Shown piece by piece: positions 1 through 14,600 of a stretch of 64,000 bases of DNA. The notes beneath the pieces were generated by a model. It saw only the letters and a program-made list of their open reading frames with translations, was not told the DNA's origin and did not search any database. Each line of letters opens with the position of its first letter. Within the stretch, counting starts at the first letter, position 1. The position numbers and the translations under genes were made by a program. The DNA comes from Ypsolopha sequella. Lineage: Eukaryota > Arthropoda > Insecta > Lepidoptera > Ypsolophidae. The stretch is from assembly GCA_934047225.1 (NCBI GenBank), contig OW203997.1, positions 1,784,417 to 1,848,416 on the forward strand. The letters run 5' to 3'.

Positions 1-878
1 GCTCTGAGCTCGACACAAAACGAGACCAGCTTAACGCCCGACCACCAGTGGCCATCAATTATAATATAGTTGGAGGGGTGCTGACGTGCAGTGAATGTGG
101 TCGCACGTTCACTGCAAAAATCGTCTACGTCAGCCACGTGAGGGCTCATCAGCGCCGCTCTCAACAGTGACAGTCGCTGTGACCGAAAACGGCCTTGAAG
201 AATTGATTGAGAATCCTAAAGGTTATAGGTTCAAACTCTGTGGGAGCACATTTTTTATTATACTTTATAGGCAAACGGTTGGTCACTTCTGTGCCTTATG
301 TAACACGTCAATTAGACCTAGGATAAAGAGCGCCGGGATGGGGGAAGGAGAAGTACATGTGAGAGTTAAAGGCATGTCGGAACACGGTGAGTCGCTTGGC
401 GGCACGGTTTCGTCACGAGGGTGCTACTGTCGAAGCCTAACAGGATTTGTCAGTTTTTAGGGTTCCGTACCCAAAGGGTAACCAACGGGACCCTATTACT
501 AAGACTCCACTGTCTGTCTGTCTGTCCGTCTGTCCGTCTGTCACCAGGCTGTATCTCATGAACCGCGATAGTTAGACAGTTGAAATTTTCACAGATGATG
601 TATTTCTGTTGCCGCTATAACAACAAATACTAAAAAACAGATTTTAAATAGATATTAAAGGGCGCTCCCATACAACAAACGTGATTGTTTTTGCCGTTTT
701 TATACACTCGCACTTGGCTGGTTTTTCGAGTTATCAGTGGTTGTAGTTTACGCCAACCTTTGAATGTCGTGCGTGACGAAAGATACTCTATATTGGCATT
801 CAATTCTAATATTAATTGAAAACACGTTCAATATTAATTTAGTTTTTGTTGTAAATCTCATTTTATGTGTACGTGTAG
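1..878 (+). other. Intron upstream of Vps13 exon 1 of window
   Basis: No exon found here. A 121-codon open frame at 95-460 shows no recognisable protein and runs into the GGGTTCCGTACC repeat. Confidence 0.6.
440..740 (+). repeat. Lepidoptera-typical interspersed repeat (GGGTTCCGTACC family)
   Basis: Begins TTTTTAGGGTTCCGTACCC, then ACGGGACCCTATTACTAAG, a (TCTG)n/(TCCG) stretch, CACCAGGCTGTATCTCATGA, and CATACAACAAACGTGATTG. I recognise this as a very common moth/butterfly repeat; its class is uncertain to me. Fragments recur at about 10970-11045, 37972-38015 and 57060-57125. Confidence 0.6.
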
Positions 879-983
879 GAGCCGATCTTGGAGCCGATGT
901 CGGTGCGTATGGACGTGAAGCGTTGCGCGCAGTACCACGCGGGGGGCGGCTTGTTGCTGCTCGACGCTGACGTCATCATGCAG
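879..983 (+). CDS. Vps13: Vps13 exon 1 of window
   Basis: 35 codons, in-phase at both ends (0/0). The acceptor is TGTACGTGTAG and the donor CAG|GTCTGT. It encodes EPILEPMSVRMDVKR..., the rod segment that precedes the LDLHALL block. Earlier exons are outside the window. Confidence 0.85.
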
Positions 984-3900
984 GTCTGTACACCTATATA
1001 CATCATACACTGTCACGCGGGAAATAGACGGTATAAAGCGTCGCACAAACGGTAGTGGATAGTTGTAATGGTATATACAACGTATAACACAAAGGTGTAA
1101 CCATATTTTACTATGGAACAAAACCTGTATCTCGAAAAAAAAAATGATACTTTTTCATAGAAAAATGTAATGCCGCTCAGCCGAAATGTATGGAAGGGCA
1201 GATTTTTTTTAATGAGATTTCAGGTTTGGCTCCATAGTAAAAGTTGTTCTATACCATTGACTGAATAAGCTCTTTAAATGTGGTTACATCTTTCTGTTAC
1301 ACGTTGTATATACTATAATGACAGATATTGAACTGTGTTCTATAGTAATGATATGACATAAAACCACATTTTATGTCATATCATTACTGTACAAATTCTG
1401 TCTTCTGTATCATCTGTCATTCATTGGACTGATGCCGGCCCCAATGTGGGCCGAAATATTTTATTATTATTATTGATACACAGGCAGCTAAAAGCTGATT
1501 TTGTGTATATCACTACACTTTAGTTTTATTATTATTATTGATACACAGGCAGCTAAAAGCTGATTTTGTGTATATCACTACACTTTAGTTTTATTATTAT
1601 TATTATTGATACACAGGCAGCTAAAAGCTGATTTTGTGTATATCACTACACTTTAGTTTTATTATTATTATTATTGATACACAGGCAGCTAAAAGCTGAT
1701 TTTGTGTATATCACTACACTTTAGTTTTATTATTATTATTGATACACAGGCAGCTAAAAGCTGATTTTGTGTATATCACTACACTTTAGTTTTATTATTA
1801 TTATTGATACACAGGCAGCTAAAAGCTGATTTTGTGTATATCACTACACTTTAGTTTTATTATTATTATTGATACACAGGCAGCTAAAAGCTGATTTTGT
1901 GTATATCACTACACTTTAGTTTTATTATTATTATTGATACACAGGCAGCTAAAAGCTGATTTTGTGTATATCACTACACTTTAGTTTTATTATTATTATT
2001 GATACACAGGCAGCTAAAAGCTGATTTTGTGTATATCACTACACTTTAGTTTTATTATTATTATTGATACACAGGCAGCTAAAAGCTGATTTTGTGTATA
2101 TCACTACACTTTAGTTTTATTATTATTATTATTGATACACAGGCAGCTAAAAGCTGATTTTGTGTATATCACTACACTTTAGTTTTATTATTATTATTGA
2201 TACACAGGCAGCTAAAAGCTGATTTTGTGTATATCACTACACTTTAGTTTTATTATTATTATTGATACATAGGCAGCTAAAAGCTGATTTTGTGTATATC
2301 ACTACACTTTAGTTTTATTATTATTATTGATACACAGGCAGCTAAAAGCTGATTTTGTGTATATCACTACACTTTAGTTTTATTATTATTATTGATACAC
2401 AGGCAGCTAAAAGCTGATTTTGTGTATATCACTACACTTTAGTTTTATTATTATTATTGATACACAGGCAGCTAAAAGCTGATTTTGTGTATATCACTAC
2501 ACTTTAGTTTTATTATTATTATTGATACACAGGCAGCTAAAAGCTGATTTTGTGTATATCACTACACTTTAGTTTTATTATTATTATTATTGATACACAG
2601 GCAGCTAAAAGCTGATTTTGTGTATATCACTACACTTTAGTTTTATTATTATTATTATTGATACACAGGCAGCTAAAAGCTGATTTTGTGTATATCACTA
2701 CACTTTAGTTTTATTATTATTATTATTGATACACAGGCAGCTAAAAGCTGATTTTGTGTATATCACTACACTTTAGTTTTATTATTATTATTATTGATAC
2801 ACAGGCAGCTAAAAGCTGATTTTGTGTATATCACTACACTTTAGTTTTATTATTATTATTGATACACAGGCAGCTAAAAGCTGATTTTGTGTATATCACT
2901 ACACTTTAGTTTTATTATTATTATTATTGATACACAGGCAGCTAAAAGCTGATTTTGTGTATATCACTACACTTTAGTTTTATTATTATTATTATTGATA
3001 CACAGGCAGCTAAAAGCTGATTTTGTGTATATCACTACACTTTAGTTTTATTATTATTATTGATACACAGGCAGCTAAAAGCTGATTTTGTGTATATCAC
3101 TACACTTTAGTTTTATTATTATTATTGATACACAGGCAGCTAAAAGCTGATTTTGTGTATATCACTACACTTTAGTTTTATTATTATTATTGATACACAG
3201 GCAGCTAAAAGCTGATTTTGTGTATATCACTACACTTTAGTTTTATTATTATTATTGATACACAGGCAGCTAAAAGCTGATTTTGTGTATATCACTACAC
3301 TTTAGTTTTATTATTATTATTGATACACAGGCAGCTAAAAGCTGATTTTGTGTATATCACTACACTTTAGTTTTATTATTATTATTGATACACAGGCAGC
3401 TAAAAGCTGATTTTGTGTATATCACTACACTTTAGTTTTATTATTATTATTGATACACAGGCAGCTAAAAGCTGATTTTGTGTATATCACTACACTTTAG
3501 TTTTATTATTATTATTGATACACAGGCAGCTAAAAGCTGATTTTGTGTATATCACTACACTTTAGTTTTATTATTATTATTGATACACAGGCAGCTAAAA
3601 GCTGATTTTGTGTATATCACTACACTTTAGTTTTATTATTATTATTGATACACAGGCAGCTAAAAGCTGATTTTGTGTATATCACTACACTTTAGTTTTA
3701 TTATTATTATTGATACACAGGCAGCTAAAAGCTGATTTTGTGTATATCACTACACTTTAGTTTTATTATTATTATTATTGATACACAGGCAGCTAAAAGC
3801 TGATTTTGTGTATATCACTACACTTTAGTTTTATTATTATTATTGATACACAGGCAGCTAAAAGCTGATTTTGTGTATATCACTACACTTTAGTTTTATT

Positions 3901-6900
3901 ATTATTATTGATACACAGGCAGCTAAAAGCTGATTTTGTGTATATCACTACACTTTAGTTTTATTATTATTATTGATACACAGGCAGCTAAAAGCTGATT
4001 TTGTGTATATCACTACACTTTAGTTTTATTATTATTATTGATACACAGGCAGCTAAAAGCTGATTTTGTGTATATCACTACACTTTAGTTTTATTATTAT
4101 TATTGATACACAGGCAGCTAAAAGCTGATTTTGTGTATATCACTACACTTTAGTTTTATTATTATTATTGATACACAGGCAGCTAAAAGCTGATTTTGTG
4201 TATATCACTACACTTTAGTTTTATTATTATTATTGATACACAGGCAGCTAAAAGCTGATTTTGTGTATATCACTACACTTTAGTTTTATTATTATTATTG
4301 ATACACAGGCAGCTAAAAGCTGATTTTGTGTATATCACTACACTTTAGTTTTATTATTATTATTGATACACAGGCAGCTAAAAGCTGATTTTGTGTATAT
4401 CACTACACTTTAGTTTTATTATTATTATTGATACACAGGCAGCTAAAAGCTGATTTTGTGTATATCACTACACTTTAGTTTTATTATTATTATTGATACA
4501 CAGGCAGCTAAAAGCTGATTTTGTGTATATCACTACACTTTAGTTTTATTATTATTATTATTGATACACAGGCAGCTAAAAGCTGATTTTGTGTATATCA
4601 CTACACTTTAGTTTTATTATTATTATTGATACACAGGCAGCTAAAAGCTGATTTTGTGTATATCACTACACTTTAGTTTTATTATTATTATTGATACACA
4701 GGCAGCTAAAAGCTGATTTTGTGTATATCACTACACTTTAGTTTTATTATTATTATTGATACACAGGCAGCTAAAAGCTGATTTTGTGTATATCACTACA
4801 CTTTAGTTTTATTATTATTATTGATACACAGGCAGCTAAAAGCTGATTTTGTGTATATCACTACACTTTAGTTTTATTATTATTATTGATACACAGGCAG
4901 CTAAAAGCTGATTTTGTGTATATCACTACACTTTAGTTTTATTATTATTATTGATACACAGGCAGCTAAAAGCTGATTTTGTGTATATCACTACACTTTA
5001 GTTTTATTATTATTATTGATACACAGGCAGCTAAAAGCTGATTTTGTGTATATCACTACACTTTAGTTTTATTATTATTATTGATACACAGGCAGCTAAA
5101 AGCTGATTTTGTGTATATCACTACACTTTAGTTTTATTATTATTATTGATACACAGGCAGCTAAAAGCTGATTTTGTGTATATCACTACACTTTAGTTTT
5201 ATTATTATTATTGATACACAGGCAGCTAAAAGCTGATTTTGTGTATATCACTACACTTTAGTTTTATTATTATTATTATTGATACACAGGCAGCTAAAAG
5301 CTGATTTTGTGTATATCACTACACTTTAGTTTTATTATTATTATTGATACACAGGCAGCTAAAAGCTGATTTTGTGTATATCACTACACTTTAGTTTTAT
5401 TATTATTATTGATACACAGGCAGCTAAAAGCTGATTTTGTGTATATCACTACACTTTAGTTTTATTATTATTATTGATACACAGGCAGCTAAAAGCTGAT
5501 TTTGTGTATATCACTACACTTTAGTTTTATTATTATTATTGATACACAGGCAGCTAAAAGCTGATTTTGTGTATATCACTACACTTTAGTTTTATTATTA
5601 TTATTGATACACAGGCAGCTAAAAGCTGATTTTGTGTATATCACTACACTTTAGTTTTATTATTATTATTGATACACAGGCAGCTAAAAGCTGATTTTGT
5701 GTATATCACTACACTTTAGTTTTATTATTATTATTGATACACAGGCAGCTAAAAGCTGATTTTGTGTATATCACTACACTTTAGTTTTATTATTATTATT
5801 ATTGATACACAGGCAGCTAAAAGCTGATTTTGTGTATATCACTACACTTTAGTTTTATTATTATTATTATTGATACACAGGCAGCTAAAAGCTGATTTTG
5901 TGTATATCACTACACTTTAGTTTTATTATTATTATTGATACACAGGCAGCTAAAAGCTGATTTTGTGTATATCACTACACTTTAGTTTTATTATTATTAT
6001 TGATACACAGGCAGCTAAAAGCTGATTTTGTGTATATCACTACACTTTAGTTTTATTATTATTATTGATACACAGGCAGCTAAAAGCTGATTTTGTGTAT
6101 ATCACTACACTTTAGTTTTATTATTATTATTGATACACAGGCAGCTAAAAGCTGATTTTGTGTATATCACTACACTTTAGTTTTATTATTATTATTGATA
6201 CACAGGCAGCTAAAAGCTGATTTTGTGTATATCACTACACTTTAGTTTTATTATTATTATTGATACACAGGCAGCTAAAAGCTGATTTTGTGTATATCAC
6301 TACACTTTAGTTTTATTATTATTATTATTGATACACAGGCAGCTAAAAGCTGATTTTGTGTATATCACTACACTTTAGTTTTATTATTATTATTATTGAT
6401 ACACAGGCAGCTAAAAGCTGATTTTGTGTATATCACTACACTTTAGTTTTATTATTATTATTGATACACAGGCAGCTAAAAGCTGATTTTGTGTATATCA
6501 CTACACTTTAGTTTTATTATTATTATTGATACACAGGCAGCTAAAAGCTGATTTTGTGTATATCACTACACTTTAGTTTTATTATTATTATTGATACACA
6601 GGCAGCTAAAAGCTGATTTTGTGTATATCACTACACTTTAGTTTTATTATTATTATTATTGATACACAGGCAGCTAAAAGCTGATTTTGTGTATATCACT
6701 ACACTTTAGTTTTATTATTATTATTGATACACAGGCAGCTAAAAGCTGATTTTGTGTATATCACTACACTTTAGTTTTATTATTATTATTGATACACAGG
6801 CAGCTAAAAGCTGATTTTGTGTATATCACTACACTTTAGTTTTATTATTATTATTGATACACAGGCAGCTAAAAGCTGATTTTGTGTATATCACTACACT

Positions 6901-9900
6901 TTAGTTTTATTATTATTATTATTGATACACAGGCAGCTAAAAGCTGATTTTGTGTATATCACTACACTTTAGTTTTATTATTATTATTGATACACAGGCA
7001 GCTAAAAGCTGATTTTGTGTATATCACTACACTTTAGTTTTATTATTATTATTATTGATACACAGGCAGCTAAAAGCTGATTTTGTGTATATCACTACAC
7101 TTTAGTTTTATTATTATTATTGATACACAGGCAGCTAAAAGCTGATTTTGTGTATATCACTACACTTTAGTTTTATTATTATTATTGATACACAGGCAGC
7201 TAAAAGCTGATTTTGTGTATATCACTACACTTTAGTTTTATTATTATTATTGATACACAGGCAGCTAAAAGCTGATTTTGTGTATATCACTACACTTTAG
7301 TTTTATTATTATTATTATTGATACACAGGCAGCTAAAAGCTGATTTTGTGTATATCACTACACTTTAGTTTTATTATTATTATTGATACACAGGCAGCTA
7401 AAAGCTGATTTTGTGTATATCACTACACTTTAGTTTTATTATTATTATTGATACACAGGCAGCTAAAAGCTGATTTTGTGTATATCACTACACTTTAGTT
7501 TTATTATTATTATTGATACACAGGCAGCTAAAAGCTGATTTTGTGTATATCACTACACTTTAGTTTTATTATTATTATTGATACACAGGCAGCTAAAAGC
7601 TGATTTTGTGTATATCACTACACTTTAGTTTTATTATTATTATTGATACACAGGCAGCTAAAAGCTGATTTTGTGTATATCACTACACTTTAGTTTTATT
7701 ATTATTATTGATACACAGGCAGCTAAAAGCTGATTTTGTGTATATCACTACACTTTAGTTTTATTATTATTATTGATACACAGGCAGCTAAAAGCTGATT
7801 TTGTGTATATCACTACACTTTAGTTTTATTATTATTATTGATACACAGGCAGCTAAAAGCTGATTTTGTGTATATCACTACACTTTAGTTTTATTATTAT
7901 TATTGATACACAGGCAGCTAAAAGCTGATTTTGTGTATATCACTACACTTTAGTTTTATTATTATTATTGATACACAGGCAGCTAAAAGCTGATTTTGTG
8001 TATATCACTACACTTTAGTTTTATTATTATTATTGATACACAGGCAGCTAAAAGCTGATTTTGTGTATATCACTACACTTTAGTTTTATTATTATTATTG
8101 ATACACAGGCAGCTAAAAGCTGATTTTGTGTATATCACTACACTTTAGTTTTATTATTATTATTGATACACAGGCAGCTAAAAGCTGATTTTGTGTATAT
8201 CACTACACTTTAGTTTTATTATTATTATTGATACACAGGCAGCTAAAAGCTGATTTTGTGTATATCACTACACTTTAGTTTTATTATTATTATTATTGAT
8301 ACACAGGCAGCTAAAAGCTGATTTTGTGTATATCACTACACTTTAGTTTTATTATTATTATTATTGATACACAGGCAGCTAAAAGCTGATTTTGTGTATA
8401 TCACTACACTTTAGTTTTATTATTATTATTATTGATACACAGGCAGCTAAAAGCTGATTTTGTGTATATCACTACACTTTAGTTTTATTATTATTATTAT
8501 TGATACACAGGCAGCTAAAAGCTGATTTTGTGTATATCACTACACTTTAGTTTTATTATTATTATTATTGATACACAGGCAGCTAAAAGCTGATTTTGTG
8601 TATATCACTACACTTTAGTTTTATTATTATTATTATTGATACACAGGCAGCTAAAAGCTGATTTTGTGTATATCACTACACTTTAGTTTTCATGAAATTG
8701 TCAAGTTTATTTTTGAATGAGTTCACTGTGGATGCACTGATTACAGCTTCTGGTAGACTATTCCACCCACTAACTACACGGTTTGGCAGATAGTGTCGAC
8801 GGGGGTTGCTTGCACACTTTGTTCCAACGATTTTAAGGGAGTGACCTCTGAGGTGATAGTTTTTGTTCATGTTAAAAAGACTGTCAAGTTCTTGAACATC
8901 GTAGCACCCAGTCAGTATCTTATATGTCTCAATGAGGCCTCCGCGTTGTCTGAGCTGCTGTAGCGTGGTTAGACCAAGTTCTTTCAATCGCTGTTCGTAT
9001 GGCTTGTCACGTAAACCCACAACCATTTTAGTGGCTCTTCTTTGAACCTTCTCTAACATGACAATGTCTTTTTGAAAATAGGGACTCCAAATTTGAAAGC
9101 CATATTCAAGCAGTGGGCGTATGTATGTTTTGTAGATTTTCAAAAATAAAGCCATATATATCCGAAATATCTATTTTATTGTGTATATTTTATTTGATTT
9201 AATGAAAAGCTTGTGATAGCACAATATATATATTACAGATATTCTGTCTCACGAAGTCCGTTATGCTACGTTTGTAGTAGTGACGTGTACACCGAAGTAA
9301 CCGCTCACGAAGTACGCACACTAGAAAATGTGCGTATGTACGCACTAGTACAACCATTATCAAACGGACTTGGTGAGATAAAATATATGTATGACTATAT
9401 GACAATTCAAACACACGCGGACAGCGCACTGGAAATTTCCTCGACCGTGCTTGTTGCGTAAATTATCACAAACGACCTTGGAGACCCCCTCGAAGTAATT
9501 CGGGGAAGAGTAAATAGACAGCTCACAGGCAAAAAACCAGGAGGCCCACCATGCCTGGGACCGATGGATGGCGGGATATACTATCCATCCCTAATAGCCG
9601 GGCCTTATATGGAACAGACTGGTGACGGGCAGCGGCGTCACTGGTGCGAGGGTTCCGGCACCGCGCTCACCAACCCACCCGCCCAGCGTGTGTGAGTATG
9701 GGCAAATCTTCCAGGATGACCGCCGGGAGTGGCAAAGTCCTGGAAAGGCTTATGTCCAGCAGTGGACGAACTAGGCTGATGATGGATGGGGACCGTAGGT
9801 TTGCTTGGTAGAATGGTGTCAAAATATGAGGAAATTATTGAAAATGTGAATCACAGAACAGTTTTTTTGTTCAGACCGCCCCATACCGCGATGGCTACCG

Positions 9901-11631
9901 CCCGTGTATGTGTACCAGCCCGCGTCTGTTCGGGTGATACTTGAACGTGTGTATGATTGCAGGTGGTTAGCGCGAACCTCGGCCAGCAAGACTTGCACGC
10001 GCTGCTCGCAGTCTGGACGGACAACTTGAGCGAGCGCGAGTACATCGGTACGTAATCTAGTCAAACCGGACAATTCAGTGTTCGCCCGCGACGTTACAGG
10101 GACGGGGGGAGCGGGCGGCTAGCTTGTGTGTAACCTGAGTTTGAGTGAAAAACAGAGTTTTAAAAACATAATATTTTGTACAAAGACAAATATAAAAACA
10201 CGACAAATATATACAAAAACAAAGTAACGATATAAAGCAGAGCTTAAGTAGTTTATGCTACAAGTGCGGTAAGGAGGCAATAACTCGCTATGGTCGTGTT
10301 TCAAACGTTTTGAGTAAGTTATTGCCCTTACCCACATGTATTATACTACGTTTTTCAATGCATAGTGTAAGTAAATAAAAGATACATAATTAAAGAAAAA
10401 AGCAATTATTATTAAAGTTAAAATGCCTATATTATTTTCATTTTTATACTCGATGGTGCTCTTCAACATTAAATTTATTTACCTATAGACCACAATGAAG
10501 TTCACTGAAGTATGCCGAGAGAAAGTTTTCCGAAAATGATGCGGCATTTTAGTTATTTTTTTTTCTACTAAACAAAATGTTCGTATTTATTGATTTTAGC
10601 AGCCATCGTCAGAAAGGCGCACGAGTTCCACCTAGATAACGAGCAACTAGATAATTGGTCTATATTTATGGTCCTTGTTCCAGGGAGCATAGTGCCCAGT
10701 TCCCCAGTAGAACACCCGAGCGACGCCACCGCCAAGAAACTTCAAGAGTTCTTTGCGCAAGGGGAGCCCATCAGAAAAGTGGCTGTGCTCAGGTATGTAT
10801 GTTTATTTATGTACCTATAGCGCCTATCTGTAATCTGTATAACTTTGCGTGTAGGAGAGGTAACCAAAAAAAATCATTTTTTTCAAGATTTAGTTTTACT
10901 ACTTTGTCGGCGTGATTAATAGGTGTATCCATGCCAAATTACAGCTTTCTAGTTCTAAGAGTATGTTACAGACATGGACAGACAGGACAGACAGACATGG
11001 TGTAACTATAAGGGTTCCTTGCTGACTACGCAACCCTAAAATAGAGTTTCTGAGTAGAAAACAGAGCACTAACACTCTGTTCATCATAGCTTGATTAAGA
11101 TAAAGATAAATTTATTGATCTTCAGTAAGAGTTATTACATATGATGGTACATTGCAGTAAGTAGGTAAAAACCTATATTAAATACAATACTATAATATTA
11201 TTTATACAAGTACCTCGGGGAACTCTGTTCCCTACACTAAGTACTAAGAGTACCTGTACGGTAGGGTTACAGTGATTCTCTTCAGTCGCTGCACATTACA
11301 TTTACATTTCCAGATAAAAAGAAGACAGCTACTGAATATAATAATAATTTTAAAGAAAATAATAATAATAACGTGCAATTAATTATAAAAACAAACAACA
11401 GACGTTAATGATGTAAAAAGTAAAATAAAATAGAACATAAAAATACAATCATAGATGCATGCAAGAACATCATCAATATTTATTTATAAATTTAGGCGTC
11501 ATTATTGTTTAATATTAATAATAATTAAGGTATTGTTTCTGTATTTTGTAAAATTGTAAGTCGTTTATTAGTTTGTATTTGTTTATGTGTATTGCTTTGT
11601 GATTAAAATATGTAGTGAATGATTAATGTAG

Positions 11632-11664
<33 letters not shown>

Positions 11665-14600
11665 AGGTTGAGGGTGTGTGTGTGTGAGAGGGTGAGGTTG
11701 TGTGTGTGTGTAGCAAGTAGACACATTACGGCATAGTAGAATATAAGTATGAATAGAATACAGTACATCTTGAGATATAATTATCATGATTCTATTTTAA
11801 ATAGTGTTTCTGTGTTAACATAGTTTAACTTCAGTAAGTAATCTGTAATTATTTTTATAAGATCATTACTGTTTAGGTGGAATATTGGTAAACACATACT
11901 AATTTTATTGTAGATGTAAGGTCCTATAAAGTTTTGCGAATTTTGTCCAAATTTAGTTCTGCATATTGTGGTTTCAAAAACACGGTCCTGTCTGCGTTTT
12001 CCTAAAAGCTTGAGTCGATGTTCTTGGTAATTGACAGATTTATGTTGTCTCATCACCAAATTCTTAACGTAGAAATTCTTTCTAATTCATTAAAATGATT
12101 ATCATCATAGACTAACGTTATATCATTGCAGTATAGAAACGCAGAAAGAAAAGTAAATCTGGATGTTAGGAGCTCTGAACCGGGATTCGAACCCGGGACC
12201 TCTCGCTTACCGGGCGATTGCTCTACTAACTGAGCTATCCAGGTCTCAACACAACTCGTGAATTTACCGATGTGCTTTCCCATACTGCAATGATATTGAT
12301 AGATACCCACTTTATAGTGAGCCACTTGGCGCCTAGAGGACGCTAGTGTATTCAAAGCTAGTCAAAGACTATTATGCCCTAACGTCACCTGTTACAGCAT
12401 CGGGTAGTGAAGAATACACACTATCACAACACATCGTCAAGTGTTCAAACATAGACATTTATTTCTGTCATAGATCATCATAGACTTTTGCGCTTTTTAA
12501 TCCAACGTTGTGGTTTTAAGTTCCAGGGCGTGTAAATTAACTGATGATATTTGTCATTCTACTCGAGCTAAAATGAACAAACTATAGCTACTTTTGTACT
12601 GCTGAATAAATGTGTGGTGGTTGTTCTAGGTTCGTGATGGAGGGCTTCGAACTGAAACTGTTCACAGACATGGACGAGGTGCTCAGCTCCCCGGTCAGAG
12701 AGCCGAGCAACGGTCTCGCCAAGGTCACCGCCGGCGAGCTCGTATGCCATGTCGACAGGTCTGTTCTATCTACATGCAGCTTTTTATTTATTTCAGTTGG
12801 TAGGTGGTAGAGCTGATGCCGGGCTTGACTGTGAAGGTACCACCATCTTACTCGCAAATACCCAGAAGTTATTCGGGGAGAGTAAGAGGACAGTTCTCAA
12901 ACAGCTACATCCAAGTGGCCCACCATGCCTGGGACCGATTAATGGCGGTATATCCATCCCCAATTTCCGGCCCTTGTATAAAACAGTCTGGTGACGGGCA
13001 GCGGCGTCATTAATGCGAGTGTTTCGGCATCGCGCTCACCAGCCTGCCTGTCCAGCATGTGTGAGATTGGGCATTTCTTCCAGGAGGACTGTCAATAGTG
13101 GCAAAATCTTGGAAAGGCCTATGTCCGGCAGTGGACGAACCAGGCTGATGATGGATGTAAGTTTGGTCTCTACCGCACCTGATGGAAAGTGTGAAAGGAT
13201 GAGACCTAGTATGAAGCACACTGCGGTTGTGTGAAAGCAGGCGAATGATTACTGAAAAAGGATGATTATCAGTGGTTTTATGTCATCAATCGATACAATT
13301 ATAAGAAGTTGGCAGTTCTTATTGTGGCGACATAGTCGTGAAAATCGTTTACTAGGGAGCTTGAACTGCATCAGTTGCCCATACAAAATTTACAGCAGGT
13401 TCTTAAAGTTTGTATGGATCAGGTTCCGTAGCATAGTGTTTAATCGAGCGCGACGCCACTAGTTGAATCACAAGTGCAAGGAGGACGACGTACTGTTTAA
13501 TCGCAAAAACATCGTGTCACGCTCCTCGCACTTGTGATTCAACTAGGTGGCGTCGCGCGCGATTAAACACTGTGCTACGAGAGCAAGATTTTAATTGCGC
13601 GGTCACGTTTTTTTTGGGAAAGTTGTCCAGTATGATCAGTACAGTATGAGTTTTATATAAAGATAGCTGTCTATTTACGCCCGGTATAAAAGAATACCCT
13701 GACTGACTGACTGATCTATCAACGCCCAGACCAAACGACTGAACCTAGGAACATGAAGTTTGGACTGTAGGTTTCTTGTATAACGGAGACATCTGCTAAG
13801 AATGGATTTCAGGAAATTCCTACGGGACTGAGAGAAACTGGATCTACGGGAACACGGGGGTGTACATTGACATGACTACTTTATACTGAAACCACTGCAT
13901 TATTTTCAGATACTCGGATAAAACGTCAGAATTGAAAGCTAGTCTTCAGAGTTTGTTGGTAGAAGACATCCGACCAGGCTCGACGCAAGGAGTACGGAGG
14001 TGAACTGATAAAACATTTCGTTATAGTAATTTATGAAACTGGCCCATAACGAGATTATTAAAACAATGAGCGGTAGGCGAGTTTTTTAATAGTATACCCG
14101 AGTGTTTTAATACCTAGTTATGTGTAGTTTCATACACTACTTTATCTACACTCATGCAATAGGTTACTTATATATTTTCCAATCCATAAGATGTTGGTAA
14201 GTTTTTCTTGATTTCGCTGGTTCGTTTTGTTTGTTGCTCAGTATATGCTGTCAGACATTTTTGCCCAGAATAAAACTTTAACCAAACATAAAAGCAATAA
14301 ATATTAAATTAGTAAATAACGCACAAAATCTATCCAGCAGATCACCACGAAAGTGAGACAGGGGTGTGTGGTCACGAATTCTACCATGATTAAAATCATT
14401 CGTAGTCCACAGCGCATGGGTTTGGTCATAAATGTACATGCATTCAAAACATAGCTGTATGGGCTAAGTTCCCTTTGCCTTCCAATTTCGTGTAACTGTA
14501 CTTTTATACCAGAAAAAGTTATTTAAAAGTATTATTTTGTTAAACCTTTTTTTAAAATACATTTTTTTGTGTAAGAGACTTTTGTAAAAAAAACGTCATC

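Larger units (their letters stand above)
1460..9161 (-). mobile_element. 5'-truncated non-LTR retrotransposon with amplified 3' end
   Basis: The minus-strand remnant runs from about 9161 (5' side) to 1460 (3' end). It has the last part of an RT ORF and a huge tandem array in place of a normal 3' UTR, ending in (TAA)n. It is flanked on both sides by CCGAAATAT (1451-1459 and 9162-9170), a plausible target-site duplication. This indicates one insertion event, with amplification during or after it. It fills most of the intron between Vps13 exons 1 and 2. Confidence 0.8.

Noticed and set aside
95..460. 121-codon ORF as a gene
   Set aside because: No recognisable protein and it overlaps an interspersed repeat.
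1460..8690. CRISPR-like array
   Set aside because: There are no unique spacers; the whole 65/68-bp unit is repeated, the DNA is eukaryotic, and the unit derives from a LINE 3' end.
12178..12247. Functional tRNA-Thr gene
   Set aside because: Weak acceptor-stem pairing, C at position 33, and a SINE body attached.
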